A DNA stretch of 64,000 bases from Bifidobacterium boum (GCF_000741535.1 NZ_JGYQ01000015.1:186001-250000), one strand, 5' to 3'; shown: positions 1-9,148, counted from the first letter of the stretch. The notes: generated by a model from the letters alone, not told the origin. Numbers and translations are program-made.

Positions 1-359
1 GGGTCGATGAAGCCGGCGGTGGAATGGGTGAGGATACCCAGACGGCCCAGTGAGCTCTTGCCTTCCAAGCGCGCCGCGATGGTGGGGTCGAGTTTCACGT
101 ACTCCCATGTGGAGGCGAGCGCGAATTCGCCGGGGTGAAGGATCCATGGCTCGTCGGGCTGGACTTCGAACTGTTCGGTCAGTGCGCCCTGGTTTTCCGC
201 CGGATCGACGTACGTGTAGGCGTGGTTGTTGAACAGGCGGAAGAAACGGTCCAGACGCACGTCGATGGAAGCGGGCTGCACCATCTCGGGCGTCCACGGG
301 TCGAGTGAAATATGACCGTCGGCCTGGGCGGCGAGGATGTCACGGTCGGACAGCAGCAT
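1..359 (-). CDS. dcd: dCTP deaminase, 3' end cut by window edge
   Basis: Deaminates dCTP (in some actinobacterial homologues it also hydrolyses the product to dUMP) to feed thymidylate synthesis; cytosolic homotrimer. The visible 119 codons begin [12 protein letters not shown], continue with a QPASIDVRL segment (about residues 28-36), and reach the family signature SSLGRLG at 102-108, whose Ser and Arg line the active site. The catalytic Glu of the family lies beyond the window. Family members are about 190 residues, so roughly 60% is visible. The start is preceded by AAGGAG seven bases upstream. The match to Dcd is clear; whether it is mono- or bifunctional cannot be told from this part. Confidence 0.9.
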   Translation of the reverse strand, partial: MLLSDRDILAAQADGHISLDPWTPEMVQPASIDVRLDRFFRLFNNHAYTYVDPAENQGALTEQFEVQPDEPWILHPGEFALASTWEYVKLDPTIAARLEGKSSLGRLGILTHSTAGFID

Positions 360-648
360 TGGGATTCTCCTTGGCAAGACTATTGCTTATTGCTCTGGTT
401 GCGGTCGGCCGCCTGCTTACGGGCGCGGCCTTTCATGCTGTATGCCAGTGTACGCGGCGGCGCGGCCATCGCCTGTCGCGTCGCCCTGTCGGCATGATTG
501 TGGCACGAAATTGGCAGGATTCTTTCAGGAAAACTTCGAGATGCCCACAGCATCGTGGATTCTAATAGAACATGTCAGCAAATAGCTGATCGGGAACCCG
601 GTTCCTGATAATTGAATCCCTTTTCTTCTTCTCTCTCCTTTCTCTCCT
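360..648. other. Intergenic stretch between dcd and the ThrE-like gene
   Basis: No convincing gene is visible. The segment holds the upstream region of dcd on the minus strand and a pyrimidine-rich run on the plus strand (about 613-650), followed by a terminator-like hairpin. A short palindrome GGAACCCGGTTCC lies near 588-605. Short open frames here lack good ribosome binding sites and family resemblance. Confidence 0.4.
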
Positions 649-682
649 CCCCGGCGGCATCCACCGCCGGGGTTCTCTTTTC
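649..682 (+). terminator. Intrinsic-terminator-like hairpin, plus-strand orientation
   Basis: CCCCGGCGG (649-657) pairs with CCGCCGGGG (664-672) around a six-base loop and is followed by TTCTCTTTT. The U-rich tract is on the plus strand, yet both flanking genes are on the minus strand, so it does not serve either of them. Confidence 0.6.
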
Positions 683-798
683 CGGGCATAGTCAACACAG
701 AAGTCATCAACGACAACGCATATCCGAACGGATTCCACAACACGTACGGTATACCGGCAACCTTCTGCCAACACTGATTGAATCTTCAGCGGCGGGCC

Positions 799-2790
799 TC
801 ACACGTCGTATCGCCAACTCTTATCGGTGAGTACGCGTGCCATCACCAAGCCGATCGGCAGGCAGATGATCACCATGAACGCGCGGAACGCCCAATCCAA
901 CGCGTGCAACGTGTCGAAAGCGCCAAGATAGAACATCGCGCGGTACATGTACATGCCGGGCACCATGATCACAATGGACGGCACGGTCATGCAGATGCGA
1001 GGGTATCCCAGATGCGGGGGCAGCAACCCGCGCCGGACCGAAGAGCGCCATGCTGACGCCAGCAGGCCGGCGAGCAGCGCACCGATGAACGCCCCGGCCT
1101 CGGCAGGCACGCCCATATCCACGATTTCGAGACGCAAGGTGTCAGTGATCATGCCGATGACGGCGGCGACCAAGCACATGCGTTGCGGCGAGTTGAACAT
1201 CACCGAGAAGCCCCACACACCGATGAATGCGAACACCATGCGCAGCAGACAGTTGACCACCGGATCAAGTCCCAGCGGCTCGAATCCTTGCGGGTTGAGA
1301 TGCACAATCGAAGCGACCATCCAGCCGGCGAGCGTGGCGATCAGCACGATACACAGCACATACGCCACCCGTTGAATGCCTGAGGGGAAGTCGATTTTCG
1401 CCATATCCAGTCCGCCGGTGATCATCGGGAAGCCAGGGATGACGAACAACATCGCCCCGATATACGCGGTGTCATGTTGCAAAGCGACAGGATCGAACAA
1501 ACCGATCAGGCGCAGCATGCCCGTGCATGCCAGCGCAGCGACGCTCACACATACGAAAGTCACGAAGAACTGGTTGAGATGGTGAGCGAACATGCGTCGA
1601 CGCAGCCAATGGCCAAGCCCCGCCCCCACGAACGCGCCGATCATATCGTATGGACCGCCACCGAGCAGAAACACGAAGGCCGCGCACGCACACGCCGAGG
1701 CGAGCCCCGCGAACGCCGGAGAATACAGGGGTTTGCGACGTTCAATCATATCGAGCCGCTCATGGGCCTGCCGCACGGTGACCCCGCGAGGCCGGTCAGG
1801 CGACTGACCGACATGGTCGAAATGGTTCGCATACTCGCCTTTCGGTGGACGCTGGATGCGTTCGAGACGACGGATACGACGACGCCCGCGTGCTTCTTCA
1901 CAGTGCCCTCGCCGCGTTGTCACCTCTTGCGCCGCCTGTGCACCGCGCTCCGCACGCTCCGCACGATTGACATCGTGGATATCTAGCGGTGTCGCCGTCT
2001 GTGAGTCCCCGGTATCCGGACGGGAGAGCTCCGCCTGTTCCAGCGCGTCAAGCACGGGATCGTCATCGGCTTCAGCCGCTTGTTCTTGTGCCTCAAGCTC
2101 AGCTTTACGCTCTTTGCTTTCTTTGCGTAGCTGCTTGGACAGGTCGGCGGACACCTGGGAGGCGTCACGCTGGTCGAGATGCTGCATCAGCCCTTCAGAT
2201 ACTTCGGTGCGGCTGTGATACATGGATCCGGTGCCGAGATTCACGTTGAACCAGTCGGCGAAATGCTCGAGCAGCCAGATACGTTCCGTATTGACGCCGG
2301 TGGTCGGCAGGTCCACCACTTCGGTGATCCGGTCGTGGCCGTCCGTGCAAGCGGCTTCGATATCGGTAAGATTCACGTCGGCGCGCACGTGCACGCCCAA
2401 CGGGTATGCAATGCGATGCATCATTTCGCGAACGCGGAAACTTCCGGTGCCCGCCCCCAAATCCAGCATGCCGACACGCACGATCACACTGGCTTTCGCC
2501 GCGATCCCCGCTTCTGTGATCGGCTTGTCCCAATCACGCTCGATATCCTCCATATCAAGCGGAATGGAGTGCGTATGGTATTTCCTCACCGCAGCCGCGG
2601 CATTTTCAATACCGCTGGACTGTGCACTATCCCGTAGCGTTGCTTGTGGATGTTCTTGCTGTTGCGAAGGCTGTTGTGAAGTCACGATTCCATTACTATC
2701 GCAAGCCGTACCCCGTACCTGCCACGCGTCAACGTCGCTGCGCAAACCCGCAGTCAAGCCCGTAAAAAACCTGATATCACACCGATTCAT
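799..2790 (-). CDS. Threonine/serine exporter family (ThrE-like) membrane protein
   Basis: Predicted inner-membrane amino-acid exporter. About residues 80-230 resemble the ThrE N-terminal (DUF1212) module, including GMLDLGAGTGSFRVREMM. A charged, poorly conserved linker of roughly 120-150 residues, rich in Glu, Ala, Gln and Arg, follows. The C-terminal 300 residues carry about ten hydrophobic helices of the ThrE transporter core. At 663 residues it is longer than the roughly 450-490 residues usual for actinobacterial ThrE, because of the linker and N-terminal tail. The ATG at 2790 has GGTGGA upstream; a GTG at 2685 is an alternative start that would remove the first 35 residues. The family is clear; substrate is inferred from Corynebacterium ThrE. 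Confidence 0.8.
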   Translation of the reverse strand: MNRCDIRFFTGLTAGLRSDVDAWQVRGTACDSNGIVTSQQPSQQQEHPQATLRDSAQSSGIENAAAAVRKYHTHSIPLDMEDIERDWDKPITEAGIAAKASVIVRVGMLDLGAGTGSFRVREMMHRIAYPLGVHVRADVNLTDIEAACTDGHDRITEVVDLPTTGVNTERIWLLEHFADWFNVNLGTGSMYHSRTEVSEGLMQHLDQRDASQVSADLSKQLRKESKERKAELEAQEQAAEADDDPVLDALEQAELSRPDTGDSQTATPLDIHDVNRAERAERGAQAAQEVTTRRGHCEEARGRRRIRRLERIQRPPKGEYANHFDHVGQSPDRPRGVTVRQAHERLDMIERRKPLYSPAFAGLASACACAAFVFLLGGGPYDMIGAFVGAGLGHWLRRRMFAHHLNQFFVTFVCVSVAALACTGMLRLIGLFDPVALQHDTAYIGAMLFVIPGFPMITGGLDMAKIDFPSGIQRVAYVLCIVLIATLAGWMVASIVHLNPQGFEPLGLDPVVNCLLRMVFAFIGVWGFSVMFNSPQRMCLVAAVIGMITDTLRLEIVDMGVPAEAGAFIGALLAGLLASAWRSSVRRGLLPPHLGYPRICMTVPSIVIMVPGMYMYRAMFYLGAFDTLHALDWAFRAFMVIICLPIGLVMARVLTDKSWRYDV

Positions 2791-2835
2791 GACATGTCCA
2801 CCATACGGTCACCGCAGCAATACATTTCGGACATG

Positions 2836-2867
2836 TTACATACCCGTCGAAAACACAGCCGTATAAT
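2836..2867 (+). promoter_or_regulatory. Candidate ppc promoter
   Basis: A perfect -10 TATAAT lies at 2862-2867, 116 bases before the ppc start. The best -35-like hexamer, TTACAT at 2836-2841, is 20 bases away, which is long, so the -35 is uncertain. It lies in the divergent interval with the ThrE-like gene. Confidence 0.45.
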
Positions 2868-2983
2868 GCCACTGCAACCGCTGAACCGACGGCTTTGGGT
2901 TCGCAACGGCCGGCACCACAACCGTGGAGGAGCCACGGAAGACCGGCAGACCGAACAACCGGAGGTTTGGAAAAGGAGGTTCA

Positions 2984-5740
2984 ATGACAACAGAAAATCA
3001 GCAAATCACGCCAGCCGACGCCGCTATCGTGACGTCCGGCACGGGCACCAAAGGCCCGGAAGAGCGTGCTCTCCCTGATTCGCTGAAGCACGACATGGAT
3101 CTGTGCCTGCAGATCGTGCGCGAAGTGCTCGGCGAATTCGATCCCAAACTGCTCGAAACATTCGATATCGTCCGCCAGTACGTGGCCGACGCGAGTGCCG
3201 AGCATTTCACCAGTGTTCACACGGACCCGAGCGAGGGGCAACGCGAACTGGACAAGGCAGTTGAAACCATCGATGCGATGAATCTGCACGATGCGCAGCT
3301 GCTTGCCCGCGCTTTCACCACTTACTTCCATCTGGCGAACCTGTGCGAGGAAAACTACCGCGTATCCGTACTGCATCAGCGTGAAGCCGCAGTCGCCGGC
3401 GACGAGGCGGTCGATCCAGTCAACGAGATGACCAACGCCTATCACAAGCTCATTGTTGAAATGGGCCCGGCCAAGGCGAAGGAGCTGCTCAACAAGCTTG
3501 AGTTCCACCCCGTGTTCACCGCGCACCCGACCGAAGCCCGCCGTAAGGCAGTCGAAGGCAAGATCCGCCGCATCGCCCAGCTGCTGGAAAGCAGCAAGAT
3601 GCTCGGCGGCTCCGACAAGAAGGAAAGCTACCGTCGCCTGTACAACGAGATCGACGCGCTGTTCCGCACTTCGCCGATTGCACTGAAGAAGCCGACGCCT
3701 GTCGAGGAAGCCGATACTATCCTCGATATCTTCGACAACACGCTGTTCGAGACGATTCCTCTCGTCTACCGTCGTTTCGACGATTGGATCCTGGGCGACA
3801 AGGCCGGACTCGTTCCGCCGGTGTGCCCAGCGTTCTTCCATCCAGGCAGCTGGATCGGTTCCGACCGCGATGGCAACCCGAACGTCACCGCGAAGGTCAG
3901 CCGTCAAGTCGCACGCAAGTTCAGCGATCACGTGATTGCCGCGCTCGAGGAAGCCTGCCGCACTGTCGGCCGCAACCTCACCATGGAAGCGGGAACCACG
4001 CCGCCGAGCGCCGAATTGAAGAACCTGTGGAACCACCAGAAGGAAATGAGCGAACGGCTCACTTCCAAGGCCGCGTTGATCTCCACCAAGGAGATGCACC
4101 GCGCTGTCATGCTGGTGATGGCAGACCGTCTGCATTACACAATCGAGCGTGACGCCGATCTGATGTACAAGTCTTGCGACGATTTCATCGCAGATTTGCA
4201 GGTCGTGCAACGTTCCCTCGCCGCCGCAGGCGACCCGCGCGCCGCGTATGGCCCGCTGCAGGATCTTATCTGGCAGGCGCAAACCTTCGGATTCCACATG
4301 GTGGAGATGGAGTTCCGCCAGCATTCAGTCGTGCATTCGCGCGCGCTCGAGGACATCCGCGAGCATGGTTTGCACGGCGAACGCGGCGAATTGCAGCCGA
4401 TGACCCATGAGGTGCTCGACACCTTCCGCGCTCTGGGTGCCATCCAGAAGCGCAATGGCATCAAGGCCGCACGCCGTTACATCATCTCCTTTACGAAGTC
4501 CGCTCAGAACGTGCGCGACGTGTACGAACTGAACCGTCTCGCCTTCGCCCATCCGGAGGATGTGCCGACCATCGATGTGATCCCGCTGTTTGAACAACTT
4601 GAGGATCTGCAGAACTCGGTGGATGTGCTCGATGAAATCATCAAGATTCCTGAAGTACAGGCACGTCTTAAGGCAACCGGCGGCAAGATGGAGGTCATGC
4701 TCGGCTACTCGGATTCCTCCAAGGACGCCGGCCCGACCACATCCATCCTCGCGCTGCATGAGACTGAAGGCCGTATCGCCAAGTGGGCCAAGGAACACGA
4801 TATCGATCTGACGCTGTTCCACGGTCGTGGCGGCGCTGTCGGTCGTGGCGGCGGCCCGGCGAACCGCGCGGTGCTCGCGCAGCCTGCCGGCTCGGTCAAT
4901 TGCCGTTTCAAGCTCACCGAGCAGGGCGAGGTCATCTTCGCCCGGTACGGCAACCCGGTGCTTGGCATCCGTCACATCGAGTCTGTCGCCGCGGCAACGC
5001 TTCTGCAGTCCGCTCCGAGCATTGACAAGATCAACACGGAGATGACCGCGAAGTACAAGTCGATGGCTGATGAGCTCAACGAGACTTCGCACGAGCGCTT
5101 CCTCGACCTGTTGCACACGCCGGACTTCGCCGAATGGTTCTCGACCGTCACCCCGCTCGCCGAGGTCGGTCTGCTGCCTATCGGCTCCCGTCCTGCCAAG
5201 CGCGGCCTGGGCGCCAAGTCGCTGGACGATTTACGTACCATCCCGTGGGTGTTCGCATGGTCGCAGGCGCGCATCAATCTGGCCGCATGGTATGGTCTGG
5301 GCACGGCGTGCGAGAAGTTCGGCGACCTCGATACCCTGCGCAAGGCGTATGAGGAATGGCCGCTGTTCTCCACGTTCATCGACAATATCGAAATGTCGAT
5401 TGCGAAGACCGATGAGCGTATCGCCAAGATGTATCTGGCGCTCGGCGACCGCGACGATCTGCGTGACAAGGTGCTCGACGAGATGCGTCTGACCCGCAAG
5501 TGGGTGCTGCGCATCGTCGGCGACGCATGGCCGCTGCAACATCGTCATGTGCTCGGTCAGGCCATCAGGGTCCGCTCCCCGTATGTGGACGCGTTGTCTG
5601 TCACCCAGGTGCTGGCGTTGCGTTCGCTGCGTCGCAAGGTGGACAAGGAAGAACTCAGCCAAAGCCAACAGGCAGAGTTCATCTACCTTATCCTGTGCAC
5701 CGTTTCGGGTGTCGCTGCAGGCCTGCAGAACACGGGCTGA
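2984..5740 (+). CDS. ppc: Phosphoenolpyruvate carboxylase
   Basis: Carboxylates PEP with bicarbonate to oxaloacetate, the anaplerotic step; cytosolic tetramer. The 918-residue product has the family's expected length and motifs: FTAHPTEA with the catalytic His, GSDRDGNPNVT, GYSDSSKDAG, FHGRGGAVGRGGGP, and the C-terminal end NTG. The start is fixed by a near-perfect Shine-Dalgarno (AAAGGAGG) eight bases before ATG; the reading frame stays open another 20 codons upstream but without such a site. It is monocistronic, followed by a terminator. A carbonic anhydrase gene 3.4 kb downstream may supply bicarbonate (inference). Confidence 0.97.
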   Translation: MTTENQQITPADAAIVTSGTGTKGPEERALPDSLKHDMDLCLQIVREVLGEFDPKLLETFDIVRQYVADASAEHFTSVHTDPSEGQRELDKAVETIDAMNLHDAQLLARAFTTYFHLANLCEENYRVSVLHQREAAVAGDEAVDPVNEMTNAYHKLIVEMGPAKAKELLNKLEFHPVFTAHPTEARRKAVEGKIRRIAQLLESSKMLGGSDKKESYRRLYNEIDALFRTSPIALKKPTPVEEADTILDIFDNTLFETIPLVYRRFDDWILGDKAGLVPPVCPAFFHPGSWIGSDRDGNPNVTAKVSRQVARKFSDHVIAALEEACRTVGRNLTMEAGTTPPSAELKNLWNHQKEMSERLTSKAALISTKEMHRAVMLVMADRLHYTIERDADLMYKSCDDFIADLQVVQRSLAAAGDPRAAYGPLQDLIWQAQTFGFHMVEMEFRQHSVVHSRALEDIREHGLHGERGELQPMTHEVLDTFRALGAIQKRNGIKAARRYIISFTKSAQNVRDVYELNRLAFAHPEDVPTIDVIPLFEQLEDLQNSVDVLDEIIKIPEVQARLKATGGKMEVMLGYSDSSKDAGPTTSILALHETEGRIAKWAKEHDIDLTLFHGRGGAVGRGGGPANRAVLAQPAGSVNCRFKLTEQGEVIFARYGNPVLGIRHIESVAAATLLQSAPSIDKINTEMTAKYKSMADELNETSHERFLDLLHTPDFAEWFSTVTPLAEVGLLPIGSRPAKRGLGAKSLDDLRTIPWVFAWSQARINLAAWYGLGTACEKFGDLDTLRKAYEEWPLFSTFIDNIEMSIAKTDERIAKMYLALGDRDDLRDKVLDEMRLTRKWVLRIVGDAWPLQHRHVLGQAIRVRSPYVDALSVTQVLALRSLRRKVDKEELSQSQQAEFIYLILCTVSGVAAGLQNTG

Positions 5741-5761
5741 TTTCAATTTCCGACCAGTGCA

Positions 5762-5812
5762 AACGCGGGAAGGCCTCGTATCCTATGGGTGCGGGGTCTT
5801 CCCGCGTTTTCA
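5762..5812 (+). terminator. ppc terminator
   Basis: AACGCGGGAAG (5762-5772) pairs with CTTCCCGCGTT (5798-5808), and the stem runs into TTTT. It lies 22 bases after the ppc stop. Confidence 0.8.
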
Positions 5813-6219
5813 GGCGGTTTGTACGTGATTAGCGTGTGGCATACGACAGGGTTGGATTTGTCTTCGGATTACGACTGTATGCGATGACATACTCAACTCA
5901 TCACATGCCACGACGACATGACTTCACTCGTCAGCATTGGACTACCCGGGAATGTCATCGTTCACCCCACCTGCCGGGAGTTTGCATGAATTCGTCGATG
6001 GCAGCGCGTTCTCCCGCATATGCGCGGGACTTCTCGCAACAAGTGCGATTCGGGCCATAATCTCCCATCGGCTTGATTCGGGTCGTGTTGGTATTTCAAC
6101 GTTTTCCTTGGCGCATTATCGCCGAATCACGTTCTTGCGAGTAATCTCCCGGGAGATTATCTACCGCCTCGTGAATCTGCGAAGAACTCCCGCGCTCCCG
6201 TCCCCATCAGCAACTGCCG
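5813..6219. promoter_or_regulatory. Gene-free interval with an 18-bp palindrome and a repeated half-site
   Basis: This 400-bp interval lies between two convergent genes (ppc and the AhpF-like gene), so it should need no promoter. It contains the perfect palindrome TAATCTCCC-GGGAGATTA at 6142-6159, and a third copy of the half-site TAATCTCCC at 6058-6066, 84 bp (about eight helical turns) upstream. Open frames here (for example 5937-6248, TTG start) show no family resemblance and poor start signals. It may be an operator region for a lost or very small gene; no function is claimed. Confidence 0.4.
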
Positions 6220-6266
6220 AAAAAGCAAGCGCCCGTCGTATGGGATGATACCCACACGACGGGCGC
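6220..6266 (-). terminator. Terminator of the AhpF-like gene
   Basis: GCGCCCGTCGT (6229-6239) pairs with ACGACGGGCGC (6256-6266), with TGGG/CCCA extending the inner stem. Read on the minus strand the stem is followed by TTGCTTTTTC. Confidence 0.8.
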
Positions 6267-6311
6267 GATTCAGATGGGTGCGATGCCAACCCAACAGCTG
6301 CACGAAAGAAA

Positions 6312-8075
6312 TCAGGCTCCCAGCAGATCAAGCATCTGCGGCACCGATTTCTTGCCGAATTCGATGGTCTGCTGCGCACCGGGCCGGGTGATAACCATGC
6401 ACGGCACGCTCATCACGCTGAACTTGTCCTTGAGCTGGGGGAAGTGCGCGATATCGTAGGCTTCCGCCCGCACCTTCGGGTTCGCGGCGGCGATCCGTTG
6501 TGTCGCGAGCACGGTTTCCGGGCACATCGTGCAGGTGAGCGAAACCAGCAGCATGACATCAACCGGCTTGCTGATGGAAGCAATCCGCTCAGCGGTGTCA
6601 TGATCAAGCGCCTGCCCGGGACCGGCCACGTTGTACAGGGCGAGTACGAAGGAGTTGAACTCATGCCCGCTTGGAACACCATGGAAGGCGATACCGGTTT
6701 CCTGCGGCTCGCCGTTCGCTCCGACCGTGCACAACCGCACGTTCGGCCGCGCATCCGGCAGAGGGTCATCGAGTGACGTCTCACCGGCGTCGGCCGAAGC
6801 CGTATCGACCACCGTGCTCAGTTTGCCGCCGCTCAACGCCACCATTTCACCGATGAACGCCTGCAATTCCTTGGACAGCGGCGAATCATCGAGCTCGAGC
6901 TTCAACACCAGCGGACGTGCCATCCGGGAGAATACGACCGCAAGCTGTTGGCGGATCGCATCGTCGAAGAACGCATGATTACCGGCGCCCGACGCGGAAG
7001 AGGCACTGCCAGAGCGCTGTGGCGCCGGAGCTGGGGACGTGCCCGACGCGCTGGCGGCCTTCGCGGCTTTCTCTTCCTGCTGCTCGTATGCGGATGTCGT
7101 CGGGCGCGGCGGCATCAGTCCGGTCTTCTCGCTCAGTTGCTTCGCATACCGTTCCAGTTCGACCGCGGCGATTGCGCCATCGGCGGTCGCCGTGACCACT
7201 TGGCGCAAATTCTTGACCCGCAGATCGCCCGCCGCATACACGCCAGGAACCGAGGTCTCCAAGTAGCCGTGCGTGACCACATATCCGTGATCATCAAGCT
7301 CCACAACACCACGAACCAGCTCGGTCTGCGGCACATAGCCGGCGAACACGAACACGCCGAATGTTCCACCATCCGCAGGCTTCCATACGGTTGTCTCGCC
7401 GGTTTGCGTATCGCGCAGCGTCGCCTCGGTCAGCCCACCGGAACCGGCGGCGACCCCTTCGAGCTGTGTATGGTACCGCACTTCGATCTTCGGGTGGTTC
7501 TTGGCTTCGGCTGCGACAGCCGCGTCACAGGTGAAATCGCCTTCACGCACGAGGATGGTGACTTTGCTGGCGTATTTTGTCAGGAATACGGATTCTTCTG
7601 CCGCCGCGAACCCGCCACCGACCACGATGACCTCACGGCCATTGAAGAATTCGCCATCGCACGTGGCACAATACGCCACACCGCGACCCGCGTACTCCTG
7701 TTCGCCGGTAAAACCGATTTTGCGCGGTGAAGCGCCGGTCGCGATGAGGATGCCGAAACAGCGGATATCCCCACGATTGGTGTGGACGATTTTGATGTCA
7801 CCGTCCACGTCCAATCCTGTTGCTTCGGCGATTTTGAATTCTGCTCCGAAATTCTGCGCCTGCTTGCGCATGGTCGCCGTGAGTTTGCGTCCGTCAGTGC
7901 GTTCGACACCCGGATAGTTCACCACTTCGGATGTGATGGTGATCTGCCCGCCGAAATCCGCCTTTTCCAGTATCAGGACGCGATATCGCGCACGCGCCAA
8001 ATACAGGCCTGCGGTCAGACCGGCAGGGCCGCCGCCGATGACCACGACATCATACAAATCATCTTGCTGTTGCAT
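6312..8075 (-). CDS. AhpF-like FAD disulfide reductase with C-terminal thioredoxin-fold module
   Basis: Predicted flavoprotein that passes NAD(P)H electrons to AhpC, encoded just upstream in the same direction. Residues 1-315 are a thioredoxin-reductase domain: FAD site GGGPAG (14-19), redox pair C136-A-T-C139, nucleotide-binding GGGFAA (153-158), and FAD motif GVYAAGDL near 278-285. An Ala/Ser/Pro linker (about 330-365) leads to a tandem thioredoxin-fold region with C515-T-M-C518 and a cis-Pro-like SVPC (556-559). In classical AhpF the two-cysteine module is N-terminal; here it is C-terminal. The NADPH motif HRRxxxR of thioredoxin reductase is absent (residues 177-184 read REGDFTCD), so the cofactor is uncertain. 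At 587 residues it is longer than the roughly 520 of enteric AhpF. Confidence 0.85.
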   Translation of the reverse strand: MQQQDDLYDVVVIGGGPAGLTAGLYLARARYRVLILEKADFGGQITITSEVVNYPGVERTDGRKLTATMRKQAQNFGAEFKIAEATGLDVDGDIKIVHTNRGDIRCFGILIATGASPRKIGFTGEQEYAGRGVAYCATCDGEFFNGREVIVVGGGFAAAEESVFLTKYASKVTILVREGDFTCDAAVAAEAKNHPKIEVRYHTQLEGVAAGSGGLTEATLRDTQTGETTVWKPADGGTFGVFVFAGYVPQTELVRGVVELDDHGYVVTHGYLETSVPGVYAAGDLRVKNLRQVVTATADGAIAAVELERYAKQLSEKTGLMPPRPTTSAYEQQEEKAAKAASASGTSPAPAPQRSGSASSASGAGNHAFFDDAIRQQLAVVFSRMARPLVLKLELDDSPLSKELQAFIGEMVALSGGKLSTVVDTASADAGETSLDDPLPDARPNVRLCTVGANGEPQETGIAFHGVPSGHEFNSFVLALYNVAGPGQALDHDTAERIASISKPVDVMLLVSLTCTMCPETVLATQRIAAANPKVRAEAYDIAHFPQLKDKFSVMSVPCMVITRPGAQQTIEFGKKSVPQMLDLLGA

Positions 8076-8116
8076 TGTCAGCTCCTCATATCGTACCGAT
8101 TACGGGTTCATATGAC

Positions 8117-8182
8117 GGGTGCCGCCGCCTGGCGCAGCCACAAACCTGACTGGTTGCGATGGTGCGACCGGCGACGGCACCC
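8117..8182. other. Long-loop hairpin between ahpC and the AhpF-like gene
   Basis: GGGTGCCG (8117-8124) can pair with CGGCACCC (8175-8182), enclosing 50 bases. Immediately beyond lies TCAGCTGATCAGCTGA (8196-8211), both a palindrome and a direct repeat. No U-tract follows on the minus strand, so it may tune the ahpC:ahpF transcript ratio rather than terminate fully (inference). Confidence 0.35.
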
Positions 8183-8214
8183 AGAGTAGGGACTTTCAGC
8201 TGATCAGCTGACCG

Positions 8215-8778
8215 TCACAGCTGGCCGACAAGGTCAAGCGACGGCGCGATGGTGTCCTCACCCGGTTCCCACTTGGCGGGGCACACCTGATCGCCGTGCT
8301 CGTAGACGAACTGGGATGCCTGCACGCGGCGCAGCAGCTCTTCGGCGTTGCGGCCCACGTTGGAGGAGATCACCTCGTAAGCGACGACTTTGCCTTCCGG
8401 GTTGATGATGAAGTCGCCGCGCTCAGCCTGGCCGAGTTCCTCATTGTAGGTGTCGAGATCGCGGGCGAGCAGTGCGGTCGGGTCGGCGAGCATCGGATAT
8501 TGGATTTTTGCGATTTTCTCATTCGCGTCATGCCACGCCTTGTGCACGAAGTGCGTGTCGTGGGAGACGGAGTAGATTTCGCAGCCGATCTTCTTGAACT
8601 CTTCGTAGTGGTCCGCGAGATCTTCAAGCTCGGTCGGGCAGACGAAGGTGAAATCAGCCGGATAGAAGAAGAACAGGGACCAGTGGCCGAGCACGTCAGC
8701 CTTGGTCACTTCGTGGAAATCGTTGTTCTGGAACGCCTGGACAGTGAAGTCGGTCAGTTCATGTTGCAGTAGTGTCAT
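8215..8778 (-). CDS. ahpC: Alkyl hydroperoxide reductase subunit C (typical 2-Cys peroxiredoxin)
   Basis: Reduces hydrogen peroxide and organic hydroperoxides in the cytosol. The 187-residue length equals the enteric AhpC family. Peroxidatic C47 sits in FVCPTE and resolving C166 in VCPAKW. The start ATG at 8778 has GAGGTG upstream; the longer open frame toward 8919 lacks such a site. The oxidised form is presumably recycled by the AhpF-like reductase 139 bp downstream. The 370-bp upstream region shared with the carbonic anhydrase gene must carry the promoter. No catalase gene is visible in this window. Confidence 0.95.
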   Translation of the reverse strand: MTLLQHELTDFTVQAFQNNDFHEVTKADVLGHWSLFFFYPADFTFVCPTELEDLADHYEEFKKIGCEIYSVSHDTHFVHKAWHDANEKIAKIQYPMLADPTALLARDLDTYNEELGQAERGDFIINPEGKVVAYEVISSNVGRNAEELLRRVQASQFVYEHGDQVCPAKWEPGEDTIAPSLDLVGQL

Positions 8779-9148
8779 GGTGCACCTCGTCGTCTCGTTG
8801 TTCGATGCTGACGGGCTTTGCGCACGGCCCGCCTGTGTACGGGCCCGGAGGTTCCGGCCCCGCGTGGCTCCCATGCTAGACCATGACCGATGGAAAAACT
8901 CGGATTTCTGCTGTGGCAATCATCACACTGTGTCGTGCTTGACATCCATGCGCCGCACAGCGATACTGTCGTCTTTCAAGCCGATGATGGCAGGAGTCAC
9001 GCTACCGTAACCGGTTGGCGAGATTGCCGGTTGGGCGGTTGCCGTCATCCCACCGGATGCATATGGGTTGGGCGCATAGAATCCGCTCAGCCACGGCATC
9101 GTCGAATCTGCGATACGATGGCAACGCACATCACAGGCAGGAGGCCCC
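8779..9148. promoter_or_regulatory. Divergent promoter region of ahpC and the carbonic anhydrase gene
   Basis: A 370-bp interval between divergently transcribed genes. On the minus strand a weak TAGCAT -10-like hexamer lies about 95 bases before ahpC. I see no convincing -35, no clear OxyR- or PerR-type box, and no open frame with family resemblance. Confidence 0.4.

Noticed and set aside
2981..4324. A 447-codon minus-strand open frame opposite ppc
   Set aside because: The complementary strand encodes an unmistakable PEP carboxylase; the antisense product is low-complexity and unlike any family.
5937..6248. A 103-codon frame in the ppc / AhpF-like gap
   Set aside because: TTG start without a good ribosome binding site, and no recognisable domain; it covers the palindrome rather than explaining it.
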